From Martinezella lusitana (GTDB taxonomy: Bacteria; Pseudomonadota; Alphaproteobacteria; Rhizobiales; Rhizobiaceae), in NCBI RefSeq assembly GCF_014207095.1, contig NZ_JACHBG010000008.1, forward strand, positions 162,118-226,117: a DNA stretch of 64,000 nt, in the 5' to 3' direction. The notes below the pieces were generated by a model. It did no database searches. It had not been told where the DNA came from and saw nothing but the letters and a program-made list of their open reading frames with translations. Shown here one piece after another: positions 17,009 through 25,824 of this stretch. Every line of letters begins with the position of its first letter. Positions within the stretch are counted from its first letter, which is position 1. Position numbers and translations under genes: made by a program.

Positions 17009-17161
17009 GCCCCTCACCCTAACCCTCTCCCCGCACGCGGGGAGAGGGGACTAACTCCGCATTCTCGCCTAAGCAATAGGCTGGAAAGAAGGCCGCAGGT
17101 GCGCCCATCCCCTTCGCCCCGCAAGCGGGGAGAAGGTGGCCGAAGGCCGGATGAGGGGCTT
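17009..17161. repeat. Intergenic palindromic repeat element
   Basis: Two imperfect palindromes, GCCCCTCACCC...CTCTCCCCG/CGGGGAGAGGGG (17009-17051) and CATCCCCTTCGCCCCGC/GCGGGGAGAAGGTGG...GATGAGGGG (17106-17159), make up the space between convergent genes. This motif style (CCCCTCA...CTCCCCG/CGGGGAG) is common as a dispersed REP-like element in Rhizobiales genomes. It may act as a bidirectional transcription stop. Confidence 0.65.
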
Positions 17162-17177
17162 TTCGGTGCGGTCCCGT

Positions 17178-17612
17178 CTACACCTCCGGATAAATCACGC
17201 CCTTGCGCAGAATGATGTTGCCATAGAGCCGCGGCTCGCTGGTCTGGATCAGCGCATGCGCCTGCTTCACCCGCTCGTAGAATTCCGCCGGTAGCAGCGG
17301 CACGACCCGGATGTCGGGCACATGTCGGGCGCAACACTCGATCATCTCTGCGTGAACGGGATCGACCGCGTCGCGGTCCTGGCGGACCGTCGCCCGGAAA
17401 ATTGCCTGCGGCACGAAGTCGTCGATCGGCAGCACGCTGAGTACCGCATCGAGCACACGGATCACGCCATGGCCGTCGAGGCGGATGAGGCGACGTGCGT
17501 GTTCAAGACCGGGATAATTGCCGTCCACGAGGGCGATTTCGTCGCCATGGCCCATGGCGCGCAGGGTCGCCAGCAAATCCGGGCTCAATAGCGGGTCAAT
17601 GCCCTTCAGCAT
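17178..17612 (-). CDS. RbsD/FucU family sugar mutarotase
   Basis: A 144-residue protein that should speed the interconversion of sugar anomers (pyranose/furanose or alpha/beta). The family motif GHGDEIALVDGNYPG holds the likely catalytic His (His22) and Asp residues. The end RLYGNIILRKGVIYPEV matches FucU more than RbsD. Its start overlaps the 3' end of the ROK regulator gene by 17 bases, so the two are cotranscribed. Next to a fructose ABC system, it may act on fructose or a related ketose; that is inference. Confidence 0.88.
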   Translation of the reverse strand: MLKGIDPLLSPDLLATLRAMGHGDEIALVDGNYPGLEHARRLIRLDGHGVIRVLDAVLSVLPIDDFVPQAIFRATVRQDRDAVDPVHAEMIECCARHVPDIRVVPLLPAEFYERVKQAHALIQTSEPRLYGNIILRKGVIYPEV

Positions 17613-18843
17613 GCTCTATCTCCTTGAAAAGAACGTTCTGGTCGATCAGGTAGCGCGCGAAGATCGGCAGACTGGCGCCGCCGATGGCGCGGGCCTGTGG
17701 CCCCACAGCACCCTCGACAATTTCGGGCATGACGACACCCTGCAGATCGAGTTCGGCCGCCGCCTTGATGGTCGCCCGCACCACGCGCTCGCGCACCCAG
17801 TCGGGGAAACCGCCATCGATGACGGCAGCGCTGAAATCGATGACCGAGGCGGCCGCGACAATCGCCTGAGCCAGGGCCTTTGCCGTGTCCTGGATCCAGA
17901 TTTCCAACGGCTCGCCGAAATCGACCCAATTATCCGCCGAGTACCACAGGGGGCGCGGATCGAAGCCGTGATCCCTCAACAGATTCTCCAGCACGAAGAT
18001 CGAGGCAATCTCCAGAAGCTGGCGGTTCTCGCCGTTGCGGCCGCGCACGGGCAGGGGGCCGAGCGCCCCGGCCGTTCCCGTCCGACCGACAAAGATTGAC
18101 GAATTGAGGACGATGCCGCCGCCGATAAACGAGCCGATGAAGAAATAAACGAAATCGGGGTAGTGCGAGCCGACGCCGAAGACGAGTTCTGCGCCGCAGG
18201 CGCTGGTGGCGTCGTTCTGCAGGAAGACAGGATGGGCAACGCGCGCGGCGATTTCGGCCCGCAGGTCAAATCCGCGCCAGACATCCATGGCTCCCGGCGG
18301 GGCGCCCACCTGCTCGGCCCAGTTCCATAGCTCGAACGGCGCTGCGACCCCCATGCCGGCGATCTTGCCGCGTTGCTCTTCGCTGAGCCTGCTCTCCAGC
18401 TCTTTGATGCCGGCAATGATGAAGGCGATGATGTCCTGCGGCAGCGGGTAGGGATAGGTCTGATGCAGCTGCATCCGGATGCCGCCGACGAAATCCATCA
18501 GCACCAGATCGGCGCTGCGCCGCCCGATCTTCACACCGAAAGAGAGAACGGCGTCGGGATTGAGCCGCATCGGAATGGATGGCTGGCCGACGCGTCCGCG
18601 CACCGGAGCATCGCGGGACAGCAGCCCATCCTTCTCCAGCGCCCGCATGATGACGGAGACCGTCTGCGCTGACAGCCCGCTGCGTCGAGCGATATCGGCC
18701 TTCGACAAGGCGCCGTGACGGCGCACGAGCGACAGCACGAGCCGCTCGTTATGGGCGCGCACGCCAAGCTGGTTCGCGCCCCCGCTGGGGTCGAGAATCG
18801 CTGGCGTTGTGGGTGTGTCCTCCGGGTCGTGCACGAGAGACAT
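17596..18843 (-). CDS. frcR: ROK family transcriptional regulator of the fructose operon
   Basis: A 415-residue sugar-responsive repressor. The N-terminal winged helix is LSLVRRHGALSKADIARRSGLSAQTVSVIMRALEKDG, written here in parts: GALSKADIARRSG then SAQTVSVIMRALE. The ROK sugar-kinase-like domain follows, but the kinase glycine motifs and zinc CxCGxxGC motif are degenerate, as in regulators. I chose the ATG at 18843 because GGAAGGAG lies 7 bases upstream; an in-frame start at 18894 adds 17 residues without a good site. It is divergent from frcB with a 246-base spacer. The name follows the position of the S. meliloti frc regulator. Confidence 0.85.
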   Translation of the reverse strand: MSLVHDPEDTPTTPAILDPSGGANQLGVRAHNERLVLSLVRRHGALSKADIARRSGLSAQTVSVIMRALEKDGLLSRDAPVRGRVGQPSIPMRLNPDAVLSFGVKIGRRSADLVLMDFVGGIRMQLHQTYPYPLPQDIIAFIIAGIKELESRLSEEQRGKIAGMGVAAPFELWNWAEQVGAPPGAMDVWRGFDLRAEIAARVAHPVFLQNDATSACGAELVFGVGSHYPDFVYFFIGSFIGGGIVLNSSIFVGRTGTAGALGPLPVRGRNGENRQLLEIASIFVLENLLRDHGFDPRPLWYSADNWVDFGEPLEIWIQDTAKALAQAIVAAASVIDFSAAVIDGGFPDWVRERVVRATIKAAAELDLQGVVMPEIVEGAVGPQARAIGGASLPIFARYLIDQNVLFKEIEHAEGH

Positions 18844-18897
18844 GGGCCTGCTCCTTCCATCATGGCCATGCCTGATATTTTTCCAGAATGCCATATC

Positions 18898-18910
18898 GAA
18901 TTAATAATTC
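18898..18910. promoter_or_regulatory. Palindrome in the frcR-frcB spacer
   Basis: GAATT-AAT-AATTC is a perfect inverted repeat 16 bases upstream of the frcB -35 element and 55 bases from the frcR start. It is a candidate ROK-regulator operator; no experiment supports it here. Confidence 0.4.
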
Positions 18911-18925
18911 AATCCGATTTATTTA

Positions 18926-18956
18926 TTGACAGCCGGAAATCTTTAGGCTCAGATAT
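18926..18956 (+). promoter_or_regulatory. Putative frcB promoter
   Basis: A perfect TTGACA (18926-18931) is followed after 19 bases by AGATAT (18951-18956). The spacing is longer than ideal, consistent with a regulated promoter. The leader to frcB would be about 130 bases. Confidence 0.5.
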
Positions 18957-19089
18957 AGGGGTCGAGGATGCGAACATGGCCTTGGAGGAGGTCCAACGGA
19001 AACAATCTGACAGGCATTTCGCATCTCTACGCCGGGCTTCGGCCCGTGACTGCCGGGGGATCCGGCTTTTCAAACATCGGGAGGATTGA

Positions 19090-20115
19090 ATGAAGAAATC
19101 TGTTATTTCCGCAGCGATCGCCGCTCTGGCGCTCGGCGTTGCCTTCGCAGCCCCTGCCAAGGCCGCCGGCGTATCCGCCTGCCTCATCACCAAGACCGAT
19201 ACCAATCCCTTCTTCGTCAAGATGAAGGAAGGCGCGACCGCCAAGGCCAAGGAACTCGGCGTGACGCTGAAGTCCTATGCCGGCAAGATCGATGGCGACA
19301 GCGAAAGCCAGGTTGCGGCGATCGAGAGCTGCATTGCTGACGGTGCCAAGGGCATCCTGATCACTGCATCCGACACCAAGGGCATCGTTCCCTCGGTCAA
19401 GAAGGCGCGCGACGCCGGCCTGCTGGTCATCGCGCTCGACACACCGCTGGAGCCGGCCAATGCGGCTGACGCGACCTTCGCAACCGACAACCTGCTCGCC
19501 GGTAAGCTCGTCGGCCAGTGGGCCAAGGAAACGCTGGGCGACAAGGTCAAGGACGCCAAGGTCGGCTTCCTGGATCTGACGCCGTCACAGCCGTCCGTCG
19601 ACGTTCTGCGCGACCAGGGCTTCATGATCGGCTTCGGCATCGACCCGAAGGATCCGAACAAGATCGGTGACGAAACCGATAAGCGCATCGTCGGCCATGA
19701 CGTCACCAACGGCAATGAAGAAGGCGGCCGCAAGGCCATGGAAAACCTTCTGCAGAAGGACTCCGGCATCAACGTCATCCACACGATCAACGAACCGGCA
19801 GCAAGCGGCGCCTATCAGGCTCTGAAGGCCGTCGGCCTCGAAAAGCAGGTGCTCATCGTCTCCATCGACGGTGGTTGCCCGGGTGTAAAGTCGGTCAAGG
19901 ATGGCACCATCGGTGCAACCGCTCAGCAATATCCGCTGATGATGGCCGCTCTCGGCGTCGAGGCGATCAAGAAGTTCGCGGACTCGGGTGAAAAGCCGAA
20001 GCCGACCGAAGGCAAGACGTTCTTCGACACCGGCGTCTCCCTGGTGACGGACAAGCCGGTTCCCGGCCTGAAGTCCATCGACACCAAGGAAGGCCTCGCA
20101 AAGTGCTGGGGCTAA
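19090..20115 (+). CDS. frcB: Fructose ABC transporter, periplasmic binding protein
   Basis: The substrate-binding component of a type I (CUT2/ribose-like) sugar importer. The 341-residue product has a Sec signal peptide (MKKSVISAAIAALALGVAFA, cut near AKAA). A peripla_BP_4 fold follows: ACLITKTDTNPFFVKMKEGA at the N-lobe and a ligand-site Asp in VIALDTP and VSIDGG. It is first in frcB-frcC-frcA-frcK, and the set matches the rhizobial FrcBCA fructose system. A GGGAGG ribosome site lies just upstream. A stem-loop after the stop (20147-20177) probably keeps this gene more abundant than the membrane genes. Confidence 0.92.
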   Translation: MKKSVISAAIAALALGVAFAAPAKAAGVSACLITKTDTNPFFVKMKEGATAKAKELGVTLKSYAGKIDGDSESQVAAIESCIADGAKGILITASDTKGIVPSVKKARDAGLLVIALDTPLEPANAADATFATDNLLAGKLVGQWAKETLGDKVKDAKVGFLDLTPSQPSVDVLRDQGFMIGFGIDPKDPNKIGDETDKRIVGHDVTNGNEEGGRKAMENLLQKDSGINVIHTINEPAASGAYQALKAVGLEKQVLIVSIDGGCPGVKSVKDGTIGATAQQYPLMMAALGVEAIKKFADSGEKPKPTEGKTFFDTGVSLVTDKPVPGLKSIDTKEGLAKCWG

Positions 20116-20146
20116 GCCCTTCACGCTTGTGATATAGTCCCTTGGG

Positions 20147-20177
20147 GAGCCGCGTCATGCGCCTGCTGGCGCGGCTC
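20147..20177 (+). promoter_or_regulatory. Stem-loop between frcB and frcC
   Basis: GAGCCGCG and CGCGGCTC form an 8-bp stem with a 15-base loop. It sits in the 172-base spacer after the binding-protein gene. Such hairpins commonly protect the upstream mRNA part and partly stop transcription; this role is inferred. Confidence 0.55.
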
Positions 20178-20287
20178 TTCACAAAGGGAGCAGACAATCG
20201 CAACAGTCATGTCGGTCGGGTTCATATCCTGGCTGGCTCCAACAGCCGGCGGTTTCCGCGCGTCCGGCGCGGTGGCGGAGGAACAAA

Positions 20288-21352
20288 ATGTCCGGAGCAC
20301 AAGAATTCGAACGTGTTCTCGATGGCAGCGACAAGAAGGTCGCGTCGTTCGAGGACAATAGGGTCTCTCTTCTGAAGCGAGTGCAGCATTTTCTGCACTC
20401 GACGCCAGCGGCGGTGCCGTTGATCGTCCTGGTGATGGCGATTGTGATCTTCGGCATCGCCATCGGCGGGAAGTTCTTCTCCGCCTACACGCTCACGCTC
20501 ATCCTGCAGCAGATCGCCATCGTCGGTATTCTCGGCGCGGCCCAAACGCTGGTCATCCTGACTGCCGGCATCGATCTCTCCATCGGCGTCATCATGGTCA
20601 TCTCCTCGGTTGTCATGGGCAATGTCGCCGTGACCTACGGCCTGCCGACGCCCATCGCCGTGGTGGCCGGCCTGATCGTCGGTGGCATCTGCGGATTGCT
20701 CAATGGCTTCCTCGTCGCCAACATGAAGCTGCCGCCGTTCATCGTGACGCTCGGCACGTGGAATATCGTCATGGCGACGAACTTCATCTATTCCGCCAAT
20801 GAAACCATCCGCGACACTGACGTCGATGAGAAGGCGCCTCTGCTGCATCTTTTCGCCACCAGCTTCCGTGTCGGCGGCGCGGTGCTCACCCTTGGCGTCA
20901 TCGCCATGGTACTCCTGGTCATCGGCCTCTGGTACGTTCTCAATCACACCGCCTGGGGCAGGCATGTCTATGCCGTCGGCGACGATCCGGAAGCAGCGAA
21001 ACTCGCCGGCATCCAGACCAAGAAGGTGCTCCTTGCGGTCTACGGCGTTTCGGGATTGATTGCCGCTCTTGCCGCCTGGGTCTCGATCGGCCGCAACGGC
21101 TCGGTGTCGCCGTCCTCCGCCGTGACCGATTTCAATCTTCAGGCAATCACTGCAACCGTCATCGGCGGCATCTCGCTTTTCGGTGGCCGCGGTTCGATCC
21201 TCGGTACGTTGTTCGGCGCCATGATCGTCGGTGTTGTGTCGATGGGCCTCAACATGCTTGGAGCCGACCCGCAGTGGAAGGTGCTTCTGACCGGCGTTCT
21301 CATCATCGGCGCCGTCGCGATCGATCAATGGATCAGAAAGGTATCGGCATGA
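20288..21352 (+). CDS. frcC: Fructose ABC transporter, permease
   Basis: The membrane subunit of the FrcBCA importer, 354 residues with about nine or ten hydrophobic helices starting at about residue 35. The conserved stretch TLVILTAGIDLSIGVIMVISS and the loop AVGDDPEAAKLAGIQTKKV (contact with the ATPase) are typical of RbsC-type permeases. The ATG at 20288 has GGAGGAAC just upstream. Its stop overlaps the frcA start (ATGA), showing translational coupling. Confidence 0.93.
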   Translation: MSGAQEFERVLDGSDKKVASFEDNRVSLLKRVQHFLHSTPAAVPLIVLVMAIVIFGIAIGGKFFSAYTLTLILQQIAIVGILGAAQTLVILTAGIDLSIGVIMVISSVVMGNVAVTYGLPTPIAVVAGLIVGGICGLLNGFLVANMKLPPFIVTLGTWNIVMATNFIYSANETIRDTDVDEKAPLLHLFATSFRVGGAVLTLGVIAMVLLVIGLWYVLNHTAWGRHVYAVGDDPEAAKLAGIQTKKVLLAVYGVSGLIAALAAWVSIGRNGSVSPSSAVTDFNLQAITATVIGGISLFGGRGSILGTLFGAMIVGVVSMGLNMLGADPQWKVLLTGVLIIGAVAIDQWIRKVSA

Positions 21353-22137
21353 CCACGACCGTCGAACCCATCCTCACTGCCCGCGGTCTCGTCAAGCGTT
21401 ATGGCCGTGTGACCGCCCTCGATAATGCCGATTTCGACCTCTATCCCGGCGAGATCCTCGCCGTGATCGGCGACAACGGTGCCGGGAAATCCTCGCTGAT
21501 CAAGGCGATTTCCGGTGCGGTCATTCCGGACGAGGGCGAAATCAAGCTCGAGGGCAAGGCTGTTCACTTCCGCTCTCCGATGGAAGCACGCGAAGCCGGC
21601 ATCGAGACGGTCTATCAGAACCTCGCTTTGTCGCCGGCGCTCTCCATCGCCGACAATATGTTCCTCGGCCGCGAAGTGCGTAAACCCGGCATTCTCGGCT
21701 CGGTATTCCGCATGCTCGACCGGCCGGCAATGGAAAAGCGCGCGCGCGACAAGCTTTCCGAACTCGGCCTGATGACGATCCAGAATATCAATCAGGCGGT
21801 GGAAACGCTCTCCGGTGGTCAACGTCAGGGCGTGGCCGTGGCACGCGCCGCAGCCTTTGGTTCCAAGGTCGTCATCATGGACGAGCCGACGGCCGCCCTC
21901 GGCGTCAAGGAAAGCCGTAAGGTTCTCGAACTCATCCTCGATGTTCGCGCTCGCGGCTTGCCGATCGTGCTGATCTCGCACAATATGCCGCACGTTTTCG
22001 AGGTGGCGGACCGCATTCATATCCATCGCCTTGGACGACGCCTGACCGTCATCAATCCCAAGGATTACACCATGTCCGATGCCGTCGCCTTCATGACCGG
22101 CGCCAAGGCGCCGCCGGTGGAGAACGTCGCCGCATGA
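21349..22137 (+). CDS. frcA: Fructose ABC transporter, ATP-binding protein
   Basis: A 262-residue ATPase that powers fructose import. Walker A is GDNGAGKSS, the Q-loop region is VYQNLAL, the signature is LSGGQRQGVAVARA, Walker B is VVIMDEPTAALG and the switch His is ISHNM. It has only one nucleotide-binding domain, unlike the double RbsA type, so it would act as a homodimer. I chose the ATG at 21349, which overlaps the frcC stop; an earlier in-frame start would lie inside frcC. The stop overlaps the frcK start. Confidence 0.94.
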   Translation: MTTTVEPILTARGLVKRYGRVTALDNADFDLYPGEILAVIGDNGAGKSSLIKAISGAVIPDEGEIKLEGKAVHFRSPMEAREAGIETVYQNLALSPALSIADNMFLGREVRKPGILGSVFRMLDRPAMEKRARDKLSELGLMTIQNINQAVETLSGGQRQGVAVARAAAFGSKVVIMDEPTAALGVKESRKVLELILDVRARGLPIVLISHNMPHVFEVADRIHIHRLGRRLTVINPKDYTMSDAVAFMTGAKAPPVENVAA

Positions 22138-22766
22138 GTATTTCTCTCGAGAACATCGCCGGCGAGATCATTGCTCGCGCCGGCGACACCAGGCGGTTTC
22201 TGGTGGCGATCGCCGGACCGCCCGGCGCCGGCAAGTCGACACTGGCGGAGAATGTCGCAAAGGCGCTGCAGGCCAGGGGTGAAAGCGCCGAGGTCCTGCC
22301 GATGGACGGCTTTCATATGGACAATGCCGTCCTCATCGAAAAAGGCCTTTTGAAGCGGAAGGGTGTGCCCGAGAGTTTCGACGTGCGCGCCTTCCTCGAC
22401 ATCGTCAAGGCCGTGCGCGCTGCCGATCAGGAAGTGCTGGTGCCGGTCTTCGACCGCTCGCGCGAGCTTGCCATCGCATCCGCTCGTATCGTCTCGCCCG
22501 AGCATCGCTTCATCGTGATCGAGGGCAATTACCTGCTGTTCAGCCAGGGGAAATGGGCGGAGCTTGAGGGCGTTTTCGATTATTCGATCATGCTTGCGCC
22601 GCCGATCGAAGTGCTGGAAGAGCGGCTCTGGGCGCGCTGGCGGGGCTATGACCTCGACGAAGAAGCCGCCGGCGCCAAAGTCTATGGCAACGATCTGCCG
22701 AACGGCCGGCTGATTCTCGAAAATCGCCGCCAGGCGGACGTCACCATCGATATCGTTCAGGACTGA
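22134..22766 (+). CDS. frcK: P-loop kinase-like protein FrcK
   Basis: A 210-residue P-loop protein related to uridine kinase and phosphoribulokinase. Walker A is AGPPGAGKST (residues 28-37); a substrate loop PMDGFHMDNAVL and an IEGNYLLF strand follow, as in pantothenate and uridine kinases. It overlaps frcA by ATGA and closes the operon. In rhizobia this gene is named frcK by position; its substrate is unsettled. It is distinct from the PfkB-type fructokinase at 28299. The overlap suggests a stoichiometric role with the transporter. Confidence 0.85.
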   Translation: MSISLENIAGEIIARAGDTRRFLVAIAGPPGAGKSTLAENVAKALQARGESAEVLPMDGFHMDNAVLIEKGLLKRKGVPESFDVRAFLDIVKAVRAADQEVLVPVFDRSRELAIASARIVSPEHRFIVIEGNYLLFSQGKWAELEGVFDYSIMLAPPIEVLEERLWARWRGYDLDEEAAGAKVYGNDLPNGRLILENRRQADVTIDIVQD

Positions 22767-22908
22767 CCTCACGATCATTTAACTGCCGTCGCGGATTGTT
22801 TTGCGATGCTGGTTGGTGCTATCGAAGCGCGATATCATCAAGCATGATCCCGAAGGCCATGAAATCGCCCTCGGATGAGTTCGTGCTCACATTCCAGAGG
22901 TCGCGCCC

Positions 22909-23949
22909 ATGCAAAAGCTCACCATCCGCCGTCCTGACGACTGGCATCTGCACCTGCGGGATGGCGCCATGATGGAAGGCGTGATCGGCGACACATCGAG
23001 GCATTTTGCCCGCGCCATCATCATGCCCAATCTCGTGCCGCCCGTGGTGACGACAGCGGACGCGACAGCCTATCGTGAACGCATCATGAAGGCATTGCCG
23101 GCGGGCGATCGCTTCCAGCCGTTGATGACGCTCTACCTCACCGAGCGCACAAACCCCGACGATGTCGAGGAAGGCAAGAAGAGCGGCCTGATCACCGCCG
23201 TCAAGCTCTATCCAGCCGGCGCGACGACCAATTCCCACGGCGGCGTGCGCGATCTGAACAAGGCAATGCCGGTGCTGGAGCGCATGGCGAAAATCGGGTT
23301 GCCGCTCTGCGTTCATGGCGAGGTGACGACGCCCGACGTGGATATTTTCGATCGCGAGGCAGTCTTCATCGAAACCGTTCTCGATCCGCTGCGTCAGCGC
23401 CTGCCTGAGCTGAAGGTGACGATGGAGCATGTGACCACGTCGGACGGCGTGGACTACATCAGGTCGGCAAAGGCCAATCTGGCAGGCTCGATCACGACGC
23501 ACCACCTGATCATCAACCGCAACGCCATCCTCGTCGGCGGCATTCGCCCGCACTATTATTGCCTGCCGGTCGCAAAGCGCGAGAGCCATCGCCTGGCGCT
23601 GCGCGCAGCAGCAACCAGCGGCGACGCCAGGTTCTTCCTCGGCACGGATTCCGCGCCGCATGTCGATCCGCTAAAGGAGTGTGCCTGCGGTTGCGCCGGC
23701 ATCTACACCTCGATCAACACCATGAGCTGCCTGGCGCATGTCTTCGAGGAGGAGGGCGCGCTGGACAAGCTCGAGGCTTTCGCATCCCTGAACGGGCCGG
23801 CCTGGTACGGGCTGCCTGTCAACGACGATAACATCACTTTGGTGCGTCGCGCCGAGGCTGTGACGTTCCCGGCGAAGATCGAGACCGGAGCCGGTCTGGT
23901 GACCGTTTTTGACCCCATGTTCCCGCTGCATTGGGATGTTGAAATCTAA
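22909..23949 (+). CDS. pyrC: Dihydroorotase (class II)
   Basis: PyrC cyclises N-carbamoyl-aspartate to dihydroorotate in pyrimidine synthesis. The 346-residue product has the metal motif WHLHLRDG (His13, His15), the carboxylated Lys in ITAVKLYPAGATTNS, HGE, MEHVTT and the catalytic Asp in FLGTDSAPH. This is the E. coli-like short class. It starts 142 bases after frcK and is probably separate from that operon. pyrE lies 3.6 kb downstream on the same strand. Confidence 0.96.
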   Translation: MQKLTIRRPDDWHLHLRDGAMMEGVIGDTSRHFARAIIMPNLVPPVVTTADATAYRERIMKALPAGDRFQPLMTLYLTERTNPDDVEEGKKSGLITAVKLYPAGATTNSHGGVRDLNKAMPVLERMAKIGLPLCVHGEVTTPDVDIFDREAVFIETVLDPLRQRLPELKVTMEHVTTSDGVDYIRSAKANLAGSITTHHLIINRNAILVGGIRPHYYCLPVAKRESHRLALRAAATSGDARFFLGTDSAPHVDPLKECACGCAGIYTSINTMSCLAHVFEEEGALDKLEAFASLNGPAWYGLPVNDDNITLVRRAEAVTFPAKIETGAGLVTVFDPMFPLHWDVEI

Positions 23950-24143
23950 TTTAGTACTTACTTATATAAATAATTCTGAGTGATGCGCAGTATTGGCGGT
24001 AAAATATTCGTGTTTTGCCGCCAAATGGCACGTATATTTTGTTGAAATCTATTTTCTTTATTAATTGCTGTAACCAATTTGATACCTGTTGAGGACTAGC
24101 GTGGCATCGATCCCTACGGTCATGATGAAACCGTTGAAAGAGC

Positions 24144-25298
24144 ATGATGCTGGTTGATTATAACTCACTCCTTCTCGCTCTTGGCGTTTCCGCATCCTGC
24201 CTTGCGGTTACGTTGGTGGGAAGCTGGTTTTCTCGCCGGCCCGATACCTTTCTTCTGACATGCTCTGCCGGCCTGGTGCCGCTGGTGGGCGGCATTTTCA
24301 TTTACGGCCACTATGTCGACAAGCCTCGCCCCATCTTTGCCATCCTGACGTTTGTCCTGTTTTTCATCGGCTTCTCGACGATATGGGTAGCCGGCTATCA
24401 GTTTCGCACGCGCCGTCTGTCCGCGCGGCGGTTTTTTCTCGGATGCCTGATCGGTATAGCTGCGTCGGTTGGACCGATGCTCGCCGGCTATGATGGGTTG
24501 GCCTTCATCGGCGACAACCTCGTGATCGCCGCATTGCTGCTCCTGACTGCGCGCGAGTACTGGCTAAGCCGGCGTGAGGCGCCGACGCCGCTTTACGGCA
24601 TTACCGCGCTCTATACGTTGACCGCAATCTCCTTCTGCCTTTGTGCGGCGGTGCTCATTGCCGATGGCAAGTTTGTGCTCGGCCGCGCGCCAGACAATTG
24701 GGCGGAGGATTTCAGCCTTGCAGTATGCATCGCGGGGATGACCGGCATCGGTGCGCTCTCGCTCGCCTTGCATCAATGGCGTCAGGCGGCATTGCATCGC
24801 CAGGAGGCGATTACCGATTCCCTGACGGGATTGCTGAATCGCCGCGCGCTTTTCGATCTTCACGGGCGACGTACGTTCGGCCCATCCATGGCCGTCATCG
24901 TCTTCGACATCGATCGTTTCAAGACGATCAACGACCAGTATGGCCATGCTGCCGGCGATCTCGTGCTCAAGCTTTTCGGCCAGGAATTGTCCGTGGGGCT
25001 GCGCTCTTCCGATACCGTTGCCCGGCTCGGCGGCGAAGAATTCGCCCTGGTGCTCGACAATACGTTGCCCGGCCGGGCCGAGCAGGTTGCCGAGCGGGTG
25101 AGGGACGCTTTTGCCGCGCGATCGATCGAGGTCGACGACAAGATCGTGACCTGCACCGTCAGTGCAGGCGTTGCCACCGGTACCGTCAAGGGGATCGGTT
25201 TCGACGACGTTCTTCGCGCCGCCGACAAGGCGCTCTATGAGGCAAAAAGAAACGGCCGCAACCGTGTCGAGGTCGCGGCCTATCTGCACGCCGTCTAG
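24144..25298 (+). CDS. Membrane diguanylate cyclase (GGDEF)
   Basis: A c-di-GMP synthase of 384 residues. The N-terminal half (about 8-205) has six or so hydrophobic helices with no known sensor motif. The C-terminal GGDEF domain begins DSLTGLLNRRALFD, with the metal site FDIDRFKTIND and the active loop RLGGEEFALVL. An RxxD inhibitory site (RSSD) lies exactly five residues before GGEEF, so product feedback is expected. No EAL domain. The preceding 194 bases are AT-rich with no obvious promoter. Confidence 0.92.
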   Translation: MMLVDYNSLLLALGVSASCLAVTLVGSWFSRRPDTFLLTCSAGLVPLVGGIFIYGHYVDKPRPIFAILTFVLFFIGFSTIWVAGYQFRTRRLSARRFFLGCLIGIAASVGPMLAGYDGLAFIGDNLVIAALLLLTAREYWLSRREAPTPLYGITALYTLTAISFCLCAAVLIADGKFVLGRAPDNWAEDFSLAVCIAGMTGIGALSLALHQWRQAALHRQEAITDSLTGLLNRRALFDLHGRRTFGPSMAVIVFDIDRFKTINDQYGHAAGDLVLKLFGQELSVGLRSSDTVARLGGEEFALVLDNTLPGRAEQVAERVRDAFAARSIEVDDKIVTCTVSAGVATGTVKGIGFDDVLRAADKALYEAKRNGRNRVEVAAYLHAV

Positions 25299-25344
25299 CC
25301 GATAAAATCGCTCGGACTGGCTGGCGACTATTGTCTCCAGATGT

Positions 25345-25824
25345 TCAGAACAGGGCTTTTACGAAAGCGCAGGCGGCCAAAAGAGAAGCGACCGTGCGGA
25401 CATGGTTCCACTGCGTCCAGTCGCTGAGATAGGTCGCCCACAGCTGCGCGGCTTCGGCGGTATGTCCGTCTGCCTTGGCGAGGGCGTCATTGAGCGGCAC
25501 GTTGAACACGATGGTCGACAGGAAGCTTGCGACGATGTAGAGCACAGCGCCCGTCAGCATCATGACGCTGGCGGTGCCCCGCCAGTTGAGAAAGGCCATG
25601 ACGGCGATGAAAAGCGACAGCGCCGCGGCCAGCAGGAACACTGCAATGAAGGGCGAGCGGACGATCGTGACGTTGATCGATTGCATCGCGGCGATCCCCT
25701 GGTCGACGGGGAGGCGTGCGAAGGACTGCATGACGAAGGTCGAGAAGGCGAAGTAGACGCCGGCGAGAAGGCCGCTGCTAAGTGCTGCGATGATGAGGGC
25801 GATATTCGTGATCGGAAAGGTCAT
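25345..25824 (-). CDS. DUF1772 (anthrone oxygenase-like) membrane protein
   Basis: A 159-residue protein with four hydrophobic helices: IALIIAALSSGLLAGVYFAF, PFIAVFLLAAALSLFIAV, MMLTGAVLYIVASFLST and a C-terminal ASLLAACAFVKALF. NVPLNDAL and WNHVRTVASL match DUF1772, a family that includes anthrone oxygenase relatives. It overlaps the upstream NmrA-like gene by 4 bases, so the pair is one operon controlled from the divergent TetR region. Function is unknown. Confidence 0.85.
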   Translation of the reverse strand: MTFPITNIALIIAALSSGLLAGVYFAFSTFVMQSFARLPVDQGIAAMQSINVTIVRSPFIAVFLLAAALSLFIAVMAFLNWRGTASVMMLTGAVLYIVASFLSTIVFNVPLNDALAKADGHTAEAAQLWATYLSDWTQWNHVRTVASLLAACAFVKALF

